DNA of 64,000 nucleotides, from assembly GCF_900128955.1 (NCBI RefSeq), contig NZ_FQTY01000001.1, forward strand, positions 310,001 through 374,000, in the 5' to 3' direction. Below the pieces are notes generated by a model. The model worked only from the letters and a program-made list of their open reading frames with translations, was not told where the DNA came from and made no database searches. Below are positions 1 to 9,271 of the stretch, piece after piece (the first letter of the stretch is position 1; each line of letters begins with the position of its first letter). Both the position numbers and the translations under genes were made by a program. This DNA is from Tissierella praeacuta DSM 18095 (GTDB lineage: Bacteria > Bacillota > Clostridia > Tissierellales > Tissierellaceae).

Positions 1-1505
1 ATAGCTGTAATTCCATCTTTAGTACCAGCTACCTTAAAATCCATATCTCCCAAATGATCTTCCATACCTTGTATATCAGATAGAATAGCTAATTTATCAC
101 CTTCTTTTATTAGCCCCATTGCTATCCCTGCTACAGGAGATTTTATAGGTACACCTGCATCAAGTAAAGCTAAAGTACTTCCACAAACACTAGCTTGAGA
201 TGAAGAACCATTTGAACTTAAAACTTCGGATACAAGTCTAATAGTATAAGGGAAATTATCCTCTGATGGTATAACTGGTTCAAGGGCTCTCTCTGCCAAT
301 GCCCCATGACCTATTTCTCTTCTTCCAGGTCCTCTTAAAGGTCTAGTATCACCTACTGAATATGGCGGGAAGTTATAGTGATGCATGTATCTTTTAGATT
401 CATCTTCTCCTAAACCATCAATAACTTGAGCATCACTAATAGCACCTAAGGTAGCAATAGTAAGAACCTGAGTTTGACCTCTTGTAAATAATCCTGAACC
501 ATGGGCTCTTGGAAGTAAACCTACGTCTGTTGTAATAGGACGTATCTCATCAACCTTCCTATTATCTGGTCTTTTTCCTTCCTCAAGGATTAATCTTCTT
601 ACTTCTTCTTTTAGCATATCTTCTATTATCTCATTGATATCTTGTTCTGATTCAGGATATTCTTCTAAAAATATTTCTTTAATTTCCTTATTTACTTTAT
701 CAATATTATTTAATCTTTCTTGTTTCTCAAAAGTATTAATAGCGTCAATTAATTTTTTTCTACCAAATTCAATAATCTTTTCTCTAATTTCATCACTTGG
801 TTTAAATAAATTATATTCTTCCTTAGTTTTTCCTATTTCCTTTGCAATATCTTCAATAAATTCACATAATTTCACAATTTCACCATGTGCTGTTAAAATA
901 CCTTCTAGCATTACTTTCTCTGTAATCTCATTAGCACCTGCTTCTACCATCATTATAGCATCTTTAGTTCCTGCTACTACTAAATGTATTTCAGATTTAT
1001 CTCTTTCTTCACTAGTTGGATTTATAACAAAATTTCCATCTATTAAGCCAATTAATACTGAACCTGTTGGTCCATTAAATGGTATATCTGATATGGATAA
1101 TGCTATTGAAGACCCAATCATGGCAACTATTTCTGGTGAATGATCTTGGTCAACTGACAGAACAGTAGCTATGACTTGTACATCATTTCTATATCCATCT
1201 GGAAATAATGGTCTAAGAGGTCTATCTATAAGCCTTGAAGTTAAAATTGCTTTTTCACTTGGTCTACCTTCTCTTTTAATAAATCCACCTGGTATTTTAC
1301 CTACTGAATATAATTTTTCTTCATAGTCAACACTAAGGGGAAAAAAGTCTATACCTTCTCTTGGTTCTTTAGAAGCTGTAGCAGTGGCTAACACTACTGT
1401 ATCACCATATTGCACCATACAAGCTCCATTAGCCTGTTCAGCTACTTTACCTATGGTTACAGTAAGATCCCTACCAGCTAATCTATACTGGAATTTTCTT
1501 TCCAT
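1..1505 (-). CDS. pnp: Polynucleotide phosphorylase, 3' end of gene cut by window edge
   Basis: Phosphorolytic 3'-5' exoribonuclease of mRNA decay, a trimer in the cytoplasm. The gene starts at ATG 1505 behind a strong AAGGAGGT site and reads open to the left edge, giving 501 residues. The start reads [20 protein letters not shown], and the last visible residues ([12 protein letters not shown], about 487-498) are a PNPase signature of the second RNase PH domain. The first RNase PH domain, the helical linker and most of the second RNase PH domain are therefore present; the KH and S1 RNA-binding domains must lie outside the window. It follows rpsO by about 95 nt, the usual rpsO-pnp arrangement, with a hairpin between them that may terminate part of the rpsO message or act as an RNA processing site. 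Confidence 0.97.
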   Translation of the reverse strand, partial: MERKFQYRLAGRDLTVTIGKVAEQANGACMVQYGDTVVLATATASKEPREGIDFFPLSVDYEEKLYSVGKIPGGFIKREGRPSEKAILTSRLIDRPLRPLFPDGYRNDVQVIATVLSVDQDHSPEIVAMIGSSIALSISDIPFNGPTGSVLIGLIDGNFVINPTSEERDKSEIHLVVAGTKDAIMMVEAGANEITEKVMLEGILTAHGEIVKLCEFIEDIAKEIGKTKEEYNLFKPSDEIREKIIEFGRKKLIDAINTFEKQERLNNIDKVNKEIKEIFLEEYPESEQDINEIIEDMLKEEVRRLILEEGKRPDNRKVDEIRPITTDVGLLPRAHGSGLFTRGQTQVLTIATLGAISDAQVIDGLGEDESKRYMHHYNFPPYSVGDTRPLRGPGRREIGHGALAERALEPVIPSEDNFPYTIRLVSEVLSSNGSSSQASVCGSTLALLDAGVPIKSPVAGIAMGLIKEGDKLAILSDIQGMEDHLGDMDFKVAGTKDGITA

Positions 1506-1576
1506 GCAATACCTCCTTAAATTTTAATATATTTATTATATCCTTATTTCATAAAAAATATCTAGAATAAATCAAT

Positions 1577-1597
1577 AGAGCGGGATAATCCCGCTCT
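1577..1597 (-). terminator. Hairpin between rpsO and pnp
   Basis: Perfect 8-bp GC-rich stem (AGAGCGGG/CCCGCTCT) with a 5-nt loop, starting 2 nt past the rpsO stop codon. On the minus strand it is followed by ATTGATTTATT, a loose U-rich stretch and not a clean U-tract. It could be a weak terminator or a processing/stability hairpin at the end of rpsO. Confidence 0.6.
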
Positions 1598-1599
1598 TA

Positions 1600-1866
1600 T
1601 TAACCTCTGATGCCTAATTTTTCAATTAAAGAACGATATCTTTCAATATCATTATTTTGTAAATATTTTAAAAGACCTCTTCTTTGACCTACCATTTTAA
1701 GTAATCCTCTTCTAGAATGGTGATCTTTTTTATGAGCTTTTAAATGCTCATTTACAGAATTGATTCTGTGTGTTAAAATTGCAATTTGTACCTCTGGTGA
1801 ACCTGTATCACCTTCGTGCAATTTATAATCATTAATTATTTGTTCCTTAACTTCTTTTGTTAACAT
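1600..1866 (-). CDS. rpsO: 30S ribosomal protein S15
   Basis: Primary 16S rRNA-binding protein of the small-subunit platform, 88 residues, the normal family length. The sequence has the S15 hallmarks [18 protein letters not shown] and the [19 protein letters not shown] block that contacts the rRNA three-way junction. The ATG at 1866 follows a GGAGGTG site. It sits between ribF (upstream) and pnp (downstream), as in Bacillus. The 122-nt gap to ribF carries a promoter-like TATAAT and a structured leader, so S15 may control its own synthesis; that regulation is inferred from other bacteria, not shown here. Confidence 0.98.
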   Translation of the reverse strand: MLTKEVKEQIINDYKLHEGDTGSPEVQIAILTHRINSVNEHLKAHKKDHHSRRGLLKMVGQRRGLLKYLQNNDIERYRSLIEKLGIRG

Positions 1867-1869
1867 ATA

Positions 1870-1950
1870 AATACACCTCCAAATTTTAATATACCCCTAT
1901 AGCTTTGTAAGACGCCGAGGATACGTTAAACATAGCAATAGGTAATGTAC
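1870..1950 (-). promoter_or_regulatory. Candidate rpsO leader RNA (possible S15 autoregulatory element)
   Basis: The roughly 80-nt stretch between the TATAAT at 1955-1960 and the rpsO ribosome binding site can fold: TACCTATTGC near the 5' end resembles the complement of GCTATAGGGGTA just before the Shine-Dalgarno site. It is more GC-rich (CCTCGGCGTC) than typical gaps here. S15 leaders are known in several phyla but differ in structure; I cannot match this one to a named family. Confidence 0.4.
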
Positions 1951-1954
1951 CAAT

Positions 1955-1986
1955 ATTATAGTATCATAATAAACCTTAAATGTAAA
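1955..1986 (-). promoter_or_regulatory. Probable rpsO promoter
   Basis: A perfect TATAAT (minus strand, 1955-1960) lies in the ribF-rpsO gap. The best upstream -35 candidates are TTTACA at 20-nt spacing and weaker hexamers at 17-18 nt, so the -10 is convincing and the -35 is not. Confidence 0.4.
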
Positions 1987-1988
1987 TA

Positions 1989-2903
1989 TTATTGTCTTAA
2001 TTTAATCATTTCAATATCAATTTTCATTTGTTCTATTAATGCTTCTTTATTTTGAAATTTAATATCATTTCTAAGAAAATCTAAAAATTCAATTTCTAAT
2101 GTATTTCCATATACATCCCCATTAAAATCTAGAATATAAGTTTCTATCTTTAATATATCTTCATTAAAAGTAGGATTATATCCAATATTTGTAGCAGAAA
2201 CATACTTTTTACCATCTATTATGGTATTAGTCATATATACTCCATTTTTAGGTATTACATAGTTATCAATAGGTTCTATATTAGCTGTGGGAAAACCTAA
2301 TTTATTACCTCTATTTTTCCCTGGTATAACTCTACCTATAATAGAATATGGTCTACCTAACATTTTTAAACAAAGAGAAATATTTCCATCTGCTATTAAA
2401 CTTCTAATATTGGAACTACTTATAATATCTTTATCTTTATAAACTGGGTCTAGTACAATTACATCTATATCATAATCTTTACCAAGTTTCATCAAATACT
2501 TAGAATCTCCAGAAGCTTTATAGCCAAATCTATAATCAAATCCTACAACAAGTAACTTACCATTCATTTTATTTATGATAATATTTTTAATAAAATCTTC
2601 TCCTGATAATTTCATAATTTTATCATCAAAGTCTAATATATAAATAATATCTACACCTAAATCCTTAGCAATCTTAAATTTTTGCTGATTATTGGTTATC
2701 ATCTTAGGTTTACTATTATCTATTATAGCTTTAGTATGACTTTTAAAAAGTAAAAGAGAAGACTTTATACCTAATTCTTTTGATTTAGATATCATGGTTT
2801 TAATTAGTTCCTGATGTCCTATATGAATACCATCAAAATTTCCTAAGGCTATAGCCGTATTAAATCTTGTTTCATTATAATTTGATAGTTCTATAATCTC
2901 CAT
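1989..2903 (-). CDS. ribF: Bifunctional riboflavin kinase / FAD synthetase
   Basis: Converts riboflavin to FMN and FMN to FAD; 304 residues, typical length. The N-terminal nucleotidyltransferase domain shows GNFDGIHIGHQ near residue 22, VGFDYRFGYKASGD and ISSSNIR. The C-terminal flavokinase domain starts at about residue 180 with GRVIPGKNRGNKLGFPTANI and has the NGVY motif. ATG 2903 is preferred to an in-frame GTG at 2912 because the GTG lies inside the AAGGTGG ribosome binding site. The usual TFxPHP motif reads LFKSHTK here, a divergent version. It is 10 nt downstream of truB in the nusA-infB operon. Confidence 0.96.
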   Translation of the reverse strand: MEIIELSNYNETRFNTAIALGNFDGIHIGHQELIKTMISKSKELGIKSSLLLFKSHTKAIIDNSKPKMITNNQQKFKIAKDLGVDIIYILDFDDKIMKLSGEDFIKNIIINKMNGKLLVVGFDYRFGYKASGDSKYLMKLGKDYDIDVIVLDPVYKDKDIISSSNIRSLIADGNISLCLKMLGRPYSIIGRVIPGKNRGNKLGFPTANIEPIDNYVIPKNGVYMTNTIIDGKKYVSATNIGYNPTFNEDILKIETYILDFNGDVYGNTLEIEFLDFLRNDIKFQNKEALIEQMKIDIEMIKLRQ

Positions 2904-2913
2904 GTATACCACC

Positions 2914-3804
2914 TTATATTATTAAAACTTTATCCATCTTCAAGTAAAATTTAGAATCTACATTACTAATTTTTCCTATTCCAATAAATATATCTTTACA
3001 ATATACTCTCAGTAATTTATCAACTTTACTTTCATCCATAAAATCAAATCGTAGTACCACTCCATTTATCAGTTTTGAGTATAAATGCTCTGAAACAATA
3101 AGTTCTTCTAGGTGATACAATGCCTTGTCCATGGGAGTAATTATTTTAGAAATCTCTTCCGAACTTAATTTTCTAATATATTCAATGCTATATGAATTAT
3201 TAATCTTAAAATTTCCTACACCTGTTCTTAATAAATATGACATATATCCATAAGTACCTAAATCTACCCCTATATCGTCACATAATGTTCTAATATAAGT
3301 GCCCCTGGAACATTTTGTATAAAATATGATTTTCCTACAATCTTCTATATTCAATATTTTTTGTTCATATATTGTAATATTTCGAGGATTACGTTCAACT
3401 GTTTTTCCTTCACGTGCTAATTCATAGAGTTTTTTTCCTTTATGTTTTAATGCGGAGTACATAGGTGGTAACTGAGATATTTTACCAATATATTTAGACA
3501 TGACGCTTATAATATCTTCTTCTTCAACACAGTTCTTAGAAGAAGATATTATCTTTCCATCCATATCTTGAGTATCTGTTCTATGTCCTAATGTTAGCTC
3601 TCCTATATATTCTTTATCACTGTCAAGTAGGTATTCAGAAATCCTAGTACCTTTTCCTATACATAAAGGTAATACTCCAGATGCATTTGGATCCAAAGTT
3701 CCAGTGTGTCCGATTTTTTTAGTTTTTAATATCTTTCTCAATAAATTTACAGCATCATGGGAGGTCATTCCCCTAGGCTTAAAGAAGTTTATTACACCAT
3801 TCAT
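2914..3804 (-). CDS. truB: tRNA pseudouridine(55) synthase
   Basis: Makes pseudouridine-55 in the T-loop of tRNAs. The 296-residue protein starts MNGVINFFKPRGMTSHDAV and carries the TruB catalytic motif GHTGTLDPNASGVLPLCIG with the catalytic Asp at residue 38. Other conserved blocks are KEYIGELTLGHRTDTQDMDG, PPMYSALKHKGKKLYELAREG and CSRGTYIRTLCDDIG. The C-terminus holds a short PUA-like extension. It lies 8 nt after nrnA and is followed immediately by ribF; the truB-ribF pair is common in Firmicutes. Confidence 0.97.
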   Translation of the reverse strand: MNGVINFFKPRGMTSHDAVNLLRKILKTKKIGHTGTLDPNASGVLPLCIGKGTRISEYLLDSDKEYIGELTLGHRTDTQDMDGKIISSSKNCVEEEDIISVMSKYIGKISQLPPMYSALKHKGKKLYELAREGKTVERNPRNITIYEQKILNIEDCRKIIFYTKCSRGTYIRTLCDDIGVDLGTYGYMSYLLRTGVGNFKINNSYSIEYIRKLSSEEISKIITPMDKALYHLEELIVSEHLYSKLINGVVLRFDFMDESKVDKLLRVYCKDIFIGIGKISNVDSKFYLKMDKVLII

Positions 3805-3812
3805 ATAATCAC

Positions 3813-4784
3813 CTAAAACACTTTCTTTAGTTCATCTAAAATTAATTTTTCTGCAATATCCATAGGGGAATTAATTGTACAACCTGCTGCTCTTATATGT
3901 CCTCCTCCATTAAAACTAGCACAAATAGCAGATACATCTATAAATCTTTTACTTCTCATGCTAACTTTGATTTCATTTTCTTTAAACTCTTTCAGTATAA
4001 TCCCTACCTCAACAGGAGCAATTTCTCTTATAAATGAAACTATACCTTCAGTGTCTTCCATCTTAGCATTAGCCTTATTAAGCATATCTTGAGTTACCTT
4101 TATTAAAGCTACATTATTATTAAAATATAATCTCAAAGTTTCTAAGGACTTTATAAATAGCATAGTTCTCTCTAGGCTTTTATTCTGATATAAATTTATA
4201 TTTATATTACTTTTATCAATTCCTATATCTATTAATTCGGCAATAATTCTATGAGTTTCTGCACTGGTATTATCATACATAAAACTACCAGTATCTGAAC
4301 TTATTGCAGTATAAATACAAGAAGCTATATCTTTATCCATGGGAATATTCATTTTCTTTATTAAATTATATACTAATTCACCAGTTGCTGCTGCATTGCT
4401 ATCCACTATATTTATATGTCCAAAATTTGTGTTACTAATATGATGATCAATATTAATTATAGTTTTAGCTTTATTTAACAATTCTTTATTCTTTCCTAAT
4501 CTATTTTCATCACTAGTATCTAAAGCAATAAACATATCTATTTTTCCCTCATCATTAAACTCTTTAATTTCATTTACATTTGGAAGAAATAAAAAATCAG
4601 AAGGAATATCATCGGTTTTTAGGATAAAAACTTTATCTTTTATCTTTTTAATTGCTATCCATAAAGCCAGGATAGATCCAATATTATCACCATCAGGCTG
4701 AACATGAGAAACAATATATATCCTTTCACTTTCTTTGATTTTTTCAATTGCAATATCAAATAAAGATTCAATATTATTCATCAT
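3813..4784 (-). CDS. nrnA: DHH-family phosphoesterase, NrnA-type oligoribonuclease/pAp phosphatase
   Basis: Degrades 2-5 nt RNAs and 3'-phosphoadenosine 5'-phosphate in related bacteria; related proteins also hydrolyse cyclic-dinucleotide products. The 323-residue protein has the DHH metal motifs: HVQPDGDN (H27, D31, D33), ALDTSDENRLG and the name-giving NIDHHISNT near residue 110. The DHHA1 domain ends with GGGHIRAAG about 30 residues from the C-terminus. Start chosen at ATG 4784 after GAGGAAG; an adjacent ATG at 4781 is equally possible. It overlaps the rbfA stop by 11 nt, so translation is probably coupled. Its position between rbfA and truB is common in clostridia; Bacillus has ylxP in a neighbouring slot (between infB and rbfA). 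Confidence 0.93.
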   Translation of the reverse strand: MMNNIESLFDIAIEKIKESERIYIVSHVQPDGDNIGSILALWIAIKKIKDKVFILKTDDIPSDFLFLPNVNEIKEFNDEGKIDMFIALDTSDENRLGKNKELLNKAKTIINIDHHISNTNFGHINIVDSNAAATGELVYNLIKKMNIPMDKDIASCIYTAISSDTGSFMYDNTSAETHRIIAELIDIGIDKSNININLYQNKSLERTMLFIKSLETLRLYFNNNVALIKVTQDMLNKANAKMEDTEGIVSFIREIAPVEVGIILKEFKENEIKVSMRSKRFIDVSAICASFNGGGHIRAAGCTINSPMDIAEKLILDELKKVF

Positions 4785-5154
4785 TTTTATCTTCCTCAAG
4801 TGAATTAGAATCCTTGTTTACCTCTTTAATTAACTTAGACATATAAATCCCCTGTTCTATTGATTCATCTAAGATAAAAATTGGCTCTGGAGCATATCTT
4901 AAATCAATTCTATTGCCTATTTCTTTTCTTATAAATCCTTTTGCACTTTCTAAACCTAACAATGTATTTTCTTTTTCTTCTTTGTTTCCAAATACCGAAA
5001 CATAAATTTTTGCATATCTTAAATCTCTAGTTACTTCCACCTTTGTTATAGTTGTCATGGAATTAACCCTTGGATCTTTAAGACCATTATAAATTAATTC
5101 CGAAACAACTCTTTTTACCTCTTCAGAAATTCGATTAAGTCTTTTGTTATTCAT
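4774..5154 (-). CDS. rbfA: 30S ribosome-binding factor A
   Basis: Single KH-like domain protein that helps mature the 16S rRNA 5' end and the 30S subunit. 126 residues starting MNNKRLNRISEEVKRVVSEL, with the conserved DPRV(N)SMTTITKVEVTRDLRYAKIYVSVFG segment and KGFIRKEIGNRIDLRYAPEP block. ATG 5154 was chosen behind GAGGTGAGGAA; an upstream in-frame ATG would overlap infB and lacks a site. It lies 10 nt after the infB stop and overlaps nrnA, consistent with one operon. The acidic tail EEDKNDE is typical. Confidence 0.97.
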   Translation of the reverse strand: MNNKRLNRISEEVKRVVSELIYNGLKDPRVNSMTTITKVEVTRDLRYAKIYVSVFGNKEEKENTLLGLESAKGFIRKEIGNRIDLRYAPEPIFILDESIEQGIYMSKLIKEVNKDSNSLEEDKNDE

Positions 5155-5164
5155 TTCCTCACCT

Positions 5165-7288
5165 CTATTTCTCAACTTCTTTTAAAACATATGCTTCTAG
5201 TAAGTCTCCTTCTTTAATATCATTATAATTTTCCAAACCCAGTCCTGCCTCATATCCTGATAGAACTTCTCTAGCATCATCTTTAAACCTTTTCAAAGAC
5301 GATACATCTCCTTCAAATATAACAATATCATTTCTAAGAAGTCTAACTTTACCATTTCTAGCTATTTTACCATCCAATACGTAAATACCTGCTATAGTAC
5401 TTCCATTAGGTAACCTAAAGGTAGCCCTAACTTCAGCTCTACCTATTACTTCTTCAACAATCTTTGGTGCGTGCATACCTTTAATTGCAGCTTGAATATC
5501 TTCAATTGCTTCATAAATCACCCTGTATGTTCTAACATCAACCTTTTCCCTTTTAGCCACTTCAATAGCATTTAAATTTGGTCTAACATTAAACCCAACA
5601 ACAATAGCATTAGAAGCAGAAGCAAGCATAATATCAGATTCAGTAATTCCTCCTACACCACCATGTATAATATTAGTTTTTACTTCCTCAGTATCAAGTT
5701 TTTCTAAAGATTGTTTTAATGCCTCAATTGAACCTCTGACATCGCCTTTTATTATAATATTTAAATCCTTGATTTCTCCTAATTTTATTCTTTCAAATAA
5801 ATCATCTAGTGAAACCTTTTGATCAGATCTCATCTGTTCTGCTCTCACAATTTCTTTATTTTTTTCTGCCAAAGATCTACCTATTTTCTCATCTTCTACA
5901 GCATATAATAAATCTCCTGCATTTGGAACCTCAGATAATCCAAGTATTACTACTGGCATTGATGGTCCAGCCTTTTTCACTCTTTTACCCTTGTCATCTA
6001 ACATAGCCCTAACTCTACCAAAGGAAGAACCAGAAACAACTATATCTCCTACTTGCAATGTACCTTTTTGAACTAATACAGTGGCTAATGGCCCCTTACC
6101 TTTATCAAGTTGTGCTTCTACAATAGTACCTACTGCATTTCTATTTGGATTAGCTTTAAGTTCTTGCATTTCTGCAACAAGTAGTATCATTTCAAGCAAT
6201 TCTTCAATTCCTACACGGTTTTTTGCAGAGACTGGTACTGTTATAGTGTCTCCACCCCAATCTTCTGGAACTAAAGAATTTTCTACTAACTCTTGTTTAA
6301 TCCTGTCTACATTAGCTGTAGGTTTATCCATTTTATTAATTGCTACAATTATTGGAACATTAGCAGCTTTAGCATGATTTATTGCCTCTATAGTCTGAGG
6401 CATAACTCCATCATCTGCTGCCACAACTAATATTGCAATATCCGTTACTTGTGCACCTCTAGCACGCATAGAAGTAAAAGCTTCATGACCTGGTGTGTCT
6501 AAGAAACATATCTTTTTATTGTTAATATTTACAGCATAAGCACCTATATGCTGAGTAATTCCTCCAGCTTCTGATTTTGTAACACTAGTTTCCTTAATAG
6601 CATCTAATAAAGATGTTTTACCATGGTCAACATGCCCCATTACTGTTACTATAGGTGCTCTAGTTTTTAAATCCTTTGGATCATCTTCATAATCCAGATT
6701 AAACTCTTCTTCTAAGGATATATTGTTATCTTCTGAAACTTCTTTTACTTTTAATTCAACACCAAATTCTTCAGCAACTATAATTGCTATATCTGAATCT
6801 ATTGCTTGATTTTGATTTACCATTACACCTAATCCAATTAATTTAGAAATTATTTGTGATGGACTTACATCTATTTTATCTGCTAAATCTTTTACAATGA
6901 TATTACTTTCGATTTCTATAACAACCTCATTCCCTTCTTTACCAATTATATTGTTTTCTTTATTCATATTATTATTCTTTAACTTACTTTTATTTGACTG
7001 CTTCTTACTCTTATGTTTTTTATTGTTTTTACCTTCAACTGTTTTTACTTTAATATTTTCTTCATTTTCTTTAGTACCTATATTATCGCCTTTACTATGA
7101 ATCTTTTCATTTGAGTCATCTTTTTTTTCATTATTTGATAATAATGATTTTATTATTTCAGCTTCTTCATTTTCCAAAGTACTCATATGATTACCTACGC
7201 TTATATCTAATTCAGAAATCTTTTCAATTAAATCTTTACTACTTATTCCCAATTCCCTTGCTAGTTCATATATTCTAATTTTCTTCAT
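5165..7288 (-). CDS. infB: Translation initiation factor IF-2
   Basis: GTPase that brings initiator tRNA to the 30S subunit and promotes subunit joining. 707 residues. An IF2-N helical domain occupies about residues 1-50, followed by an Asn/Lys/Glu-rich linker (about 52-118) and a second IF2-N domain (about 125-180). The G domain begins at about 210: GHVDHGKT (218-225), [22 protein letters not shown] and SAKN. Domains II to IV follow, with the C2 fMet-tRNA-binding segment at the end. ATG 7288 has a GGGGGT site. It is preceded by rnpM with a 37-nt gap where many Firmicutes keep the L7Ae-like ylxQ, which is absent. Confidence 0.98.
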   Translation of the reverse strand: MKKIRIYELARELGISSKDLIEKISELDISVGNHMSTLENEEAEIIKSLLSNNEKKDDSNEKIHSKGDNIGTKENEENIKVKTVEGKNNKKHKSKKQSNKSKLKNNNMNKENNIIGKEGNEVVIEIESNIIVKDLADKIDVSPSQIISKLIGLGVMVNQNQAIDSDIAIIVAEEFGVELKVKEVSEDNNISLEEEFNLDYEDDPKDLKTRAPIVTVMGHVDHGKTSLLDAIKETSVTKSEAGGITQHIGAYAVNINNKKICFLDTPGHEAFTSMRARGAQVTDIAILVVAADDGVMPQTIEAINHAKAANVPIIVAINKMDKPTANVDRIKQELVENSLVPEDWGGDTITVPVSAKNRVGIEELLEMILLVAEMQELKANPNRNAVGTIVEAQLDKGKGPLATVLVQKGTLQVGDIVVSGSSFGRVRAMLDDKGKRVKKAGPSMPVVILGLSEVPNAGDLLYAVEDEKIGRSLAEKNKEIVRAEQMRSDQKVSLDDLFERIKLGEIKDLNIIIKGDVRGSIEALKQSLEKLDTEEVKTNIIHGGVGGITESDIMLASASNAIVVGFNVRPNLNAIEVAKREKVDVRTYRVIYEAIEDIQAAIKGMHAPKIVEEVIGRAEVRATFRLPNGSTIAGIYVLDGKIARNGKVRLLRNDIVIFEGDVSSLKRFKDDAREVLSGYEAGLGLENYNDIKEGDLLEAYVLKEVEK

Positions 7289-7325
7289 ATTACATACCCC
7301 CTATTATATTTAAAGGTGATATCTC

Positions 7326-7601
7326 TTATTTCTCTAATTTCGATTGAATTATATCCTTCAATTCCTCATATATATTAGTTGTTATTTCTACTTCTAAGGC
7401 TCTAGAAAATTTTTTACCCTTTTGTGCAAGTTCCAAACACTCAAGATTAGAGCATATATATGCACCTCTACCATTCATTTTCCCTGTTACATCAATATTT
7501 ACTTCATTCTCATTGCTCTTTACAACTCTTATTAATTCTTTTTTTGGTTTACCTTCACCACAAGCAATACATTTTCTTAAAGGAATTTTTTTCTTTTTCA
7601 A
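7326..7601 (-). CDS. rnpM: RNase P modulator RnpM (YlxR, DUF448)
   Basis: Small YlxR-family RNA-binding protein, shown in Bacillus subtilis to bind RNase P RNA and modulate its activity. 91 residues with the family core KKIPLRKCIACGEGKPKKELIRVV near the N-terminus and GRGAYIC. TTG 7601 is the likely start, since an in-frame GTG at 7610 lies within the AAGAGGTGAT ribosome binding site. It lies 12 nt after nusA and upstream of infB, its standard position. The Cys residues of CIAC and IC could hold a metal, but this is not established for the family. Confidence 0.93.
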   Translation of the reverse strand: MKKKKIPLRKCIACGEGKPKKELIRVVKSNENEVNIDVTGKMNGRGAYICSNLECLELAQKGKKFSRALEVEITTNIYEELKDIIQSKLEK

Positions 7602-7613
7602 AACAATCACCTC

Positions 7614-8660
7614 TTATTCAATATCTTGATTGTATTGTGATTCCGACTTTATATCTATCTTCCAATTTGTTAATTTTGCTGCTAATCTAGCATTTTGACC
7701 TTCCTTACCTATAGCCAAGGAAAGCTGATAATCTGGCACCACAACAATAGCAGATTTTTCTTTTTCATCAACTATTACATTTAATACCTTAGAAGGACTT
7801 AAGCTATTAGCAATAAATTCTCCTATATCCTTACTCCAAATTACAATGTCTATTTTTTCACCCTTTAATTCATCTACTATAACTTTTACCCTACTACCTT
7901 TAAATCCTACACAAGAACCAAGAGGATCTACATTTGGATCCTTTGAAAAAACTGAAATCTTAGTCCTAGAACCAGCTTCTCTAGAAATAGAATATATTTC
8001 AACTATTCCATCATTAATTTCAGGAACTTCTAATTCAAATAATCTCTTTACAAGATTAGGATGGGATCTAGATAATATTATTTGAGGTCCTTTTGTTGTC
8101 TTCTTAACTTCAGATATCAATAATTTTAATCTATCACCTTGATTATATTCTTCACCTTCCATTTGTTCAGAAGGTGGCAATATACCTTCAGTCTTACCTA
8201 AATCAACATATACATTATTTTTACTAATACGTTGAACTAAGCCAGTAATTATCTCATTCTCCCTATTTATAAAATCATCATAGATTACATCTCTTTCAGC
8301 ATCTCTTATTCGTTGAATAACAACCTGTTTTGCAGTTTGTGCAGCTATTCGTCCAAAATCTTTTGGTGTAATCTCTATTTTTATAATATCACCAATTTGA
8401 AATCTATCATCAATTTCTTTCGCATCATCTAAATCTATTTCAAGATATTCATTCTCTACTATATCTACTACTTCTTTTAATGCTAGTACTTTCACCTTTC
8501 CAGTAGTTCTATCCATTTCAACTTCAACATTTTGAGATGCATTAAAATTTTTCTTATAACTGGAAATAAGTGCAGATTCTAGGGCATCAAATATTATATC
8601 TTTAGAAATGCCCTTCTCTTTTTCTATTTCATGAAGGGCATCAATAAAATCTCCATTCAT
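7614..8660 (-). CDS. nusA: Transcription termination/antitermination factor NusA
   Basis: RNA polymerase-associated factor controlling pausing, intrinsic termination and rRNA antitermination. 348 residues, the short Gram-positive form without the C-terminal acidic repeats of Escherichia coli. Order: RNAP-binding N-terminal domain (about 1-125, containing ALESALISSYKKNF), S1 domain (about 133-200, GLVQRISKNNVYVDLGKTEG), KH1 and KH2 (about 205-345; DPLGSCVGFKGSRV and LAIGKEGQNARLAAKLT). ATG 8660 follows GGAGG. It is second in the rimP-nusA-rnpM-infB operon, 13 nt after rimP. Confidence 0.97.
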   Translation of the reverse strand: MNGDFIDALHEIEKEKGISKDIIFDALESALISSYKKNFNASQNVEVEMDRTTGKVKVLALKEVVDIVENEYLEIDLDDAKEIDDRFQIGDIIKIEITPKDFGRIAAQTAKQVVIQRIRDAERDVIYDDFINRENEIITGLVQRISKNNVYVDLGKTEGILPPSEQMEGEEYNQGDRLKLLISEVKKTTKGPQIILSRSHPNLVKRLFELEVPEINDGIVEIYSISREAGSRTKISVFSKDPNVDPLGSCVGFKGSRVKVIVDELKGEKIDIVIWSKDIGEFIANSLSPSKVLNVIVDEKEKSAIVVVPDYQLSLAIGKEGQNARLAAKLTNWKIDIKSESQYNQDIE

Positions 8661-8673
8661 TCATTAAACCTCC

Positions 8674-9138
8674 TTAAAATTTAACTGCCAATTTAATTAA
8701 AGCAATGCCTTCTCTTGATATTTTAATAATTTCATCAGTTTCTGTTTTCAATGCAATTACTTTTTCTTCGTATGATTCTAAAGTCCCTTCTATTATCTTT
8801 TTACCATTCACTGGCTGATATAATTTAATTTCAATGTCTTTTCCTAAATTTCTTTTTAAATCATTATCAGTTTTTAATGGTCTATCTAGTCCTGGAGATG
8901 AAACCTCTAAATAATATGGTACAGTAATAGGATCTTTTTCATCTAATTTATCACTTAATAACTGGCTCATCCTCTGACAATCATCTAAATTTATTCCACC
9001 AGGCTTATCTAAATATACTCTAAGAAAATGATTAGAACCCTCTTTTACAAACTCTACATCTACTAATTCATATTTTAATTCTTCTACCAGTTCTTCAGAT
9101 ATTTCTTTGACAACCCCTATAATTCCCTTTTTATTCAA
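8674..9138 (-). CDS. rimP: Ribosome maturation factor RimP
   Basis: Needed for 30S subunit maturation. 154 residues with the RimP core: LRVYLDKPGGINLDDCQRMS near residue 45, then YYLEVSSPGLDRPLKTDNDL, followed by a C-terminal SH3-like domain. The start is TTG 9138 behind a strong GGAGGTGAATTAA site; no ATG fits. It is the first gene after the polC terminator and should head the rimP-nusA-rnpM-infB-rbfA-nrnA-truB-ribF operon. I could not place a convincing promoter in the 50 nt between the terminator and the start. Confidence 0.96.
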   Translation of the reverse strand: MNKKGIIGVVKEISEELVEELKYELVDVEFVKEGSNHFLRVYLDKPGGINLDDCQRMSQLLSDKLDEKDPITVPYYLEVSSPGLDRPLKTDNDLKRNLGKDIEIKLYQPVNGKKIIEGTLESYEEKVIALKTETDEIIKISREGIALIKLAVKF

Positions 9139-9191
9139 TTAATTCACCTCCATAATAGTTTATTTATATCAATAGTTAGTTTAGAATAAAA

Positions 9192-9217
9192 AATCAAGAG
9201 TGGGTTAACCCACTCTT
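9192..9217 (-). terminator. Rho-independent terminator after polC
   Basis: Perfect 9-bp stem AAGAGTGGG/CCCACTCTT with a TTAA loop, followed on the minus strand by GATTTTTTATT. It lies 55 nt past the polC stop and separates the polC block from the rimP operon. Confidence 0.88.
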
Positions 9218-9271
9218 TCCCAGAAAAAATTTATTTTTGTCAAATTAATTATATCACAATTTAAAGAAAAA

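Noticed and set aside
634-1143. Plus-strand frame of 169 codons antisense to pnp
   Set aside because: It is the complement of the well-conserved PNPase coding sequence, has no ribosome binding site, and its translation is a low-complexity hydrophobic/Ser-rich sequence typical of antisense frames.
6081-6377. Plus-strand frames within infB, polC, ispG, rseP and flagellar genes
   Set aside because: All lie antisense to conserved proteins and lack ribosome binding sites and recognisable domains; AT-rich genes on one strand commonly produce such frames.
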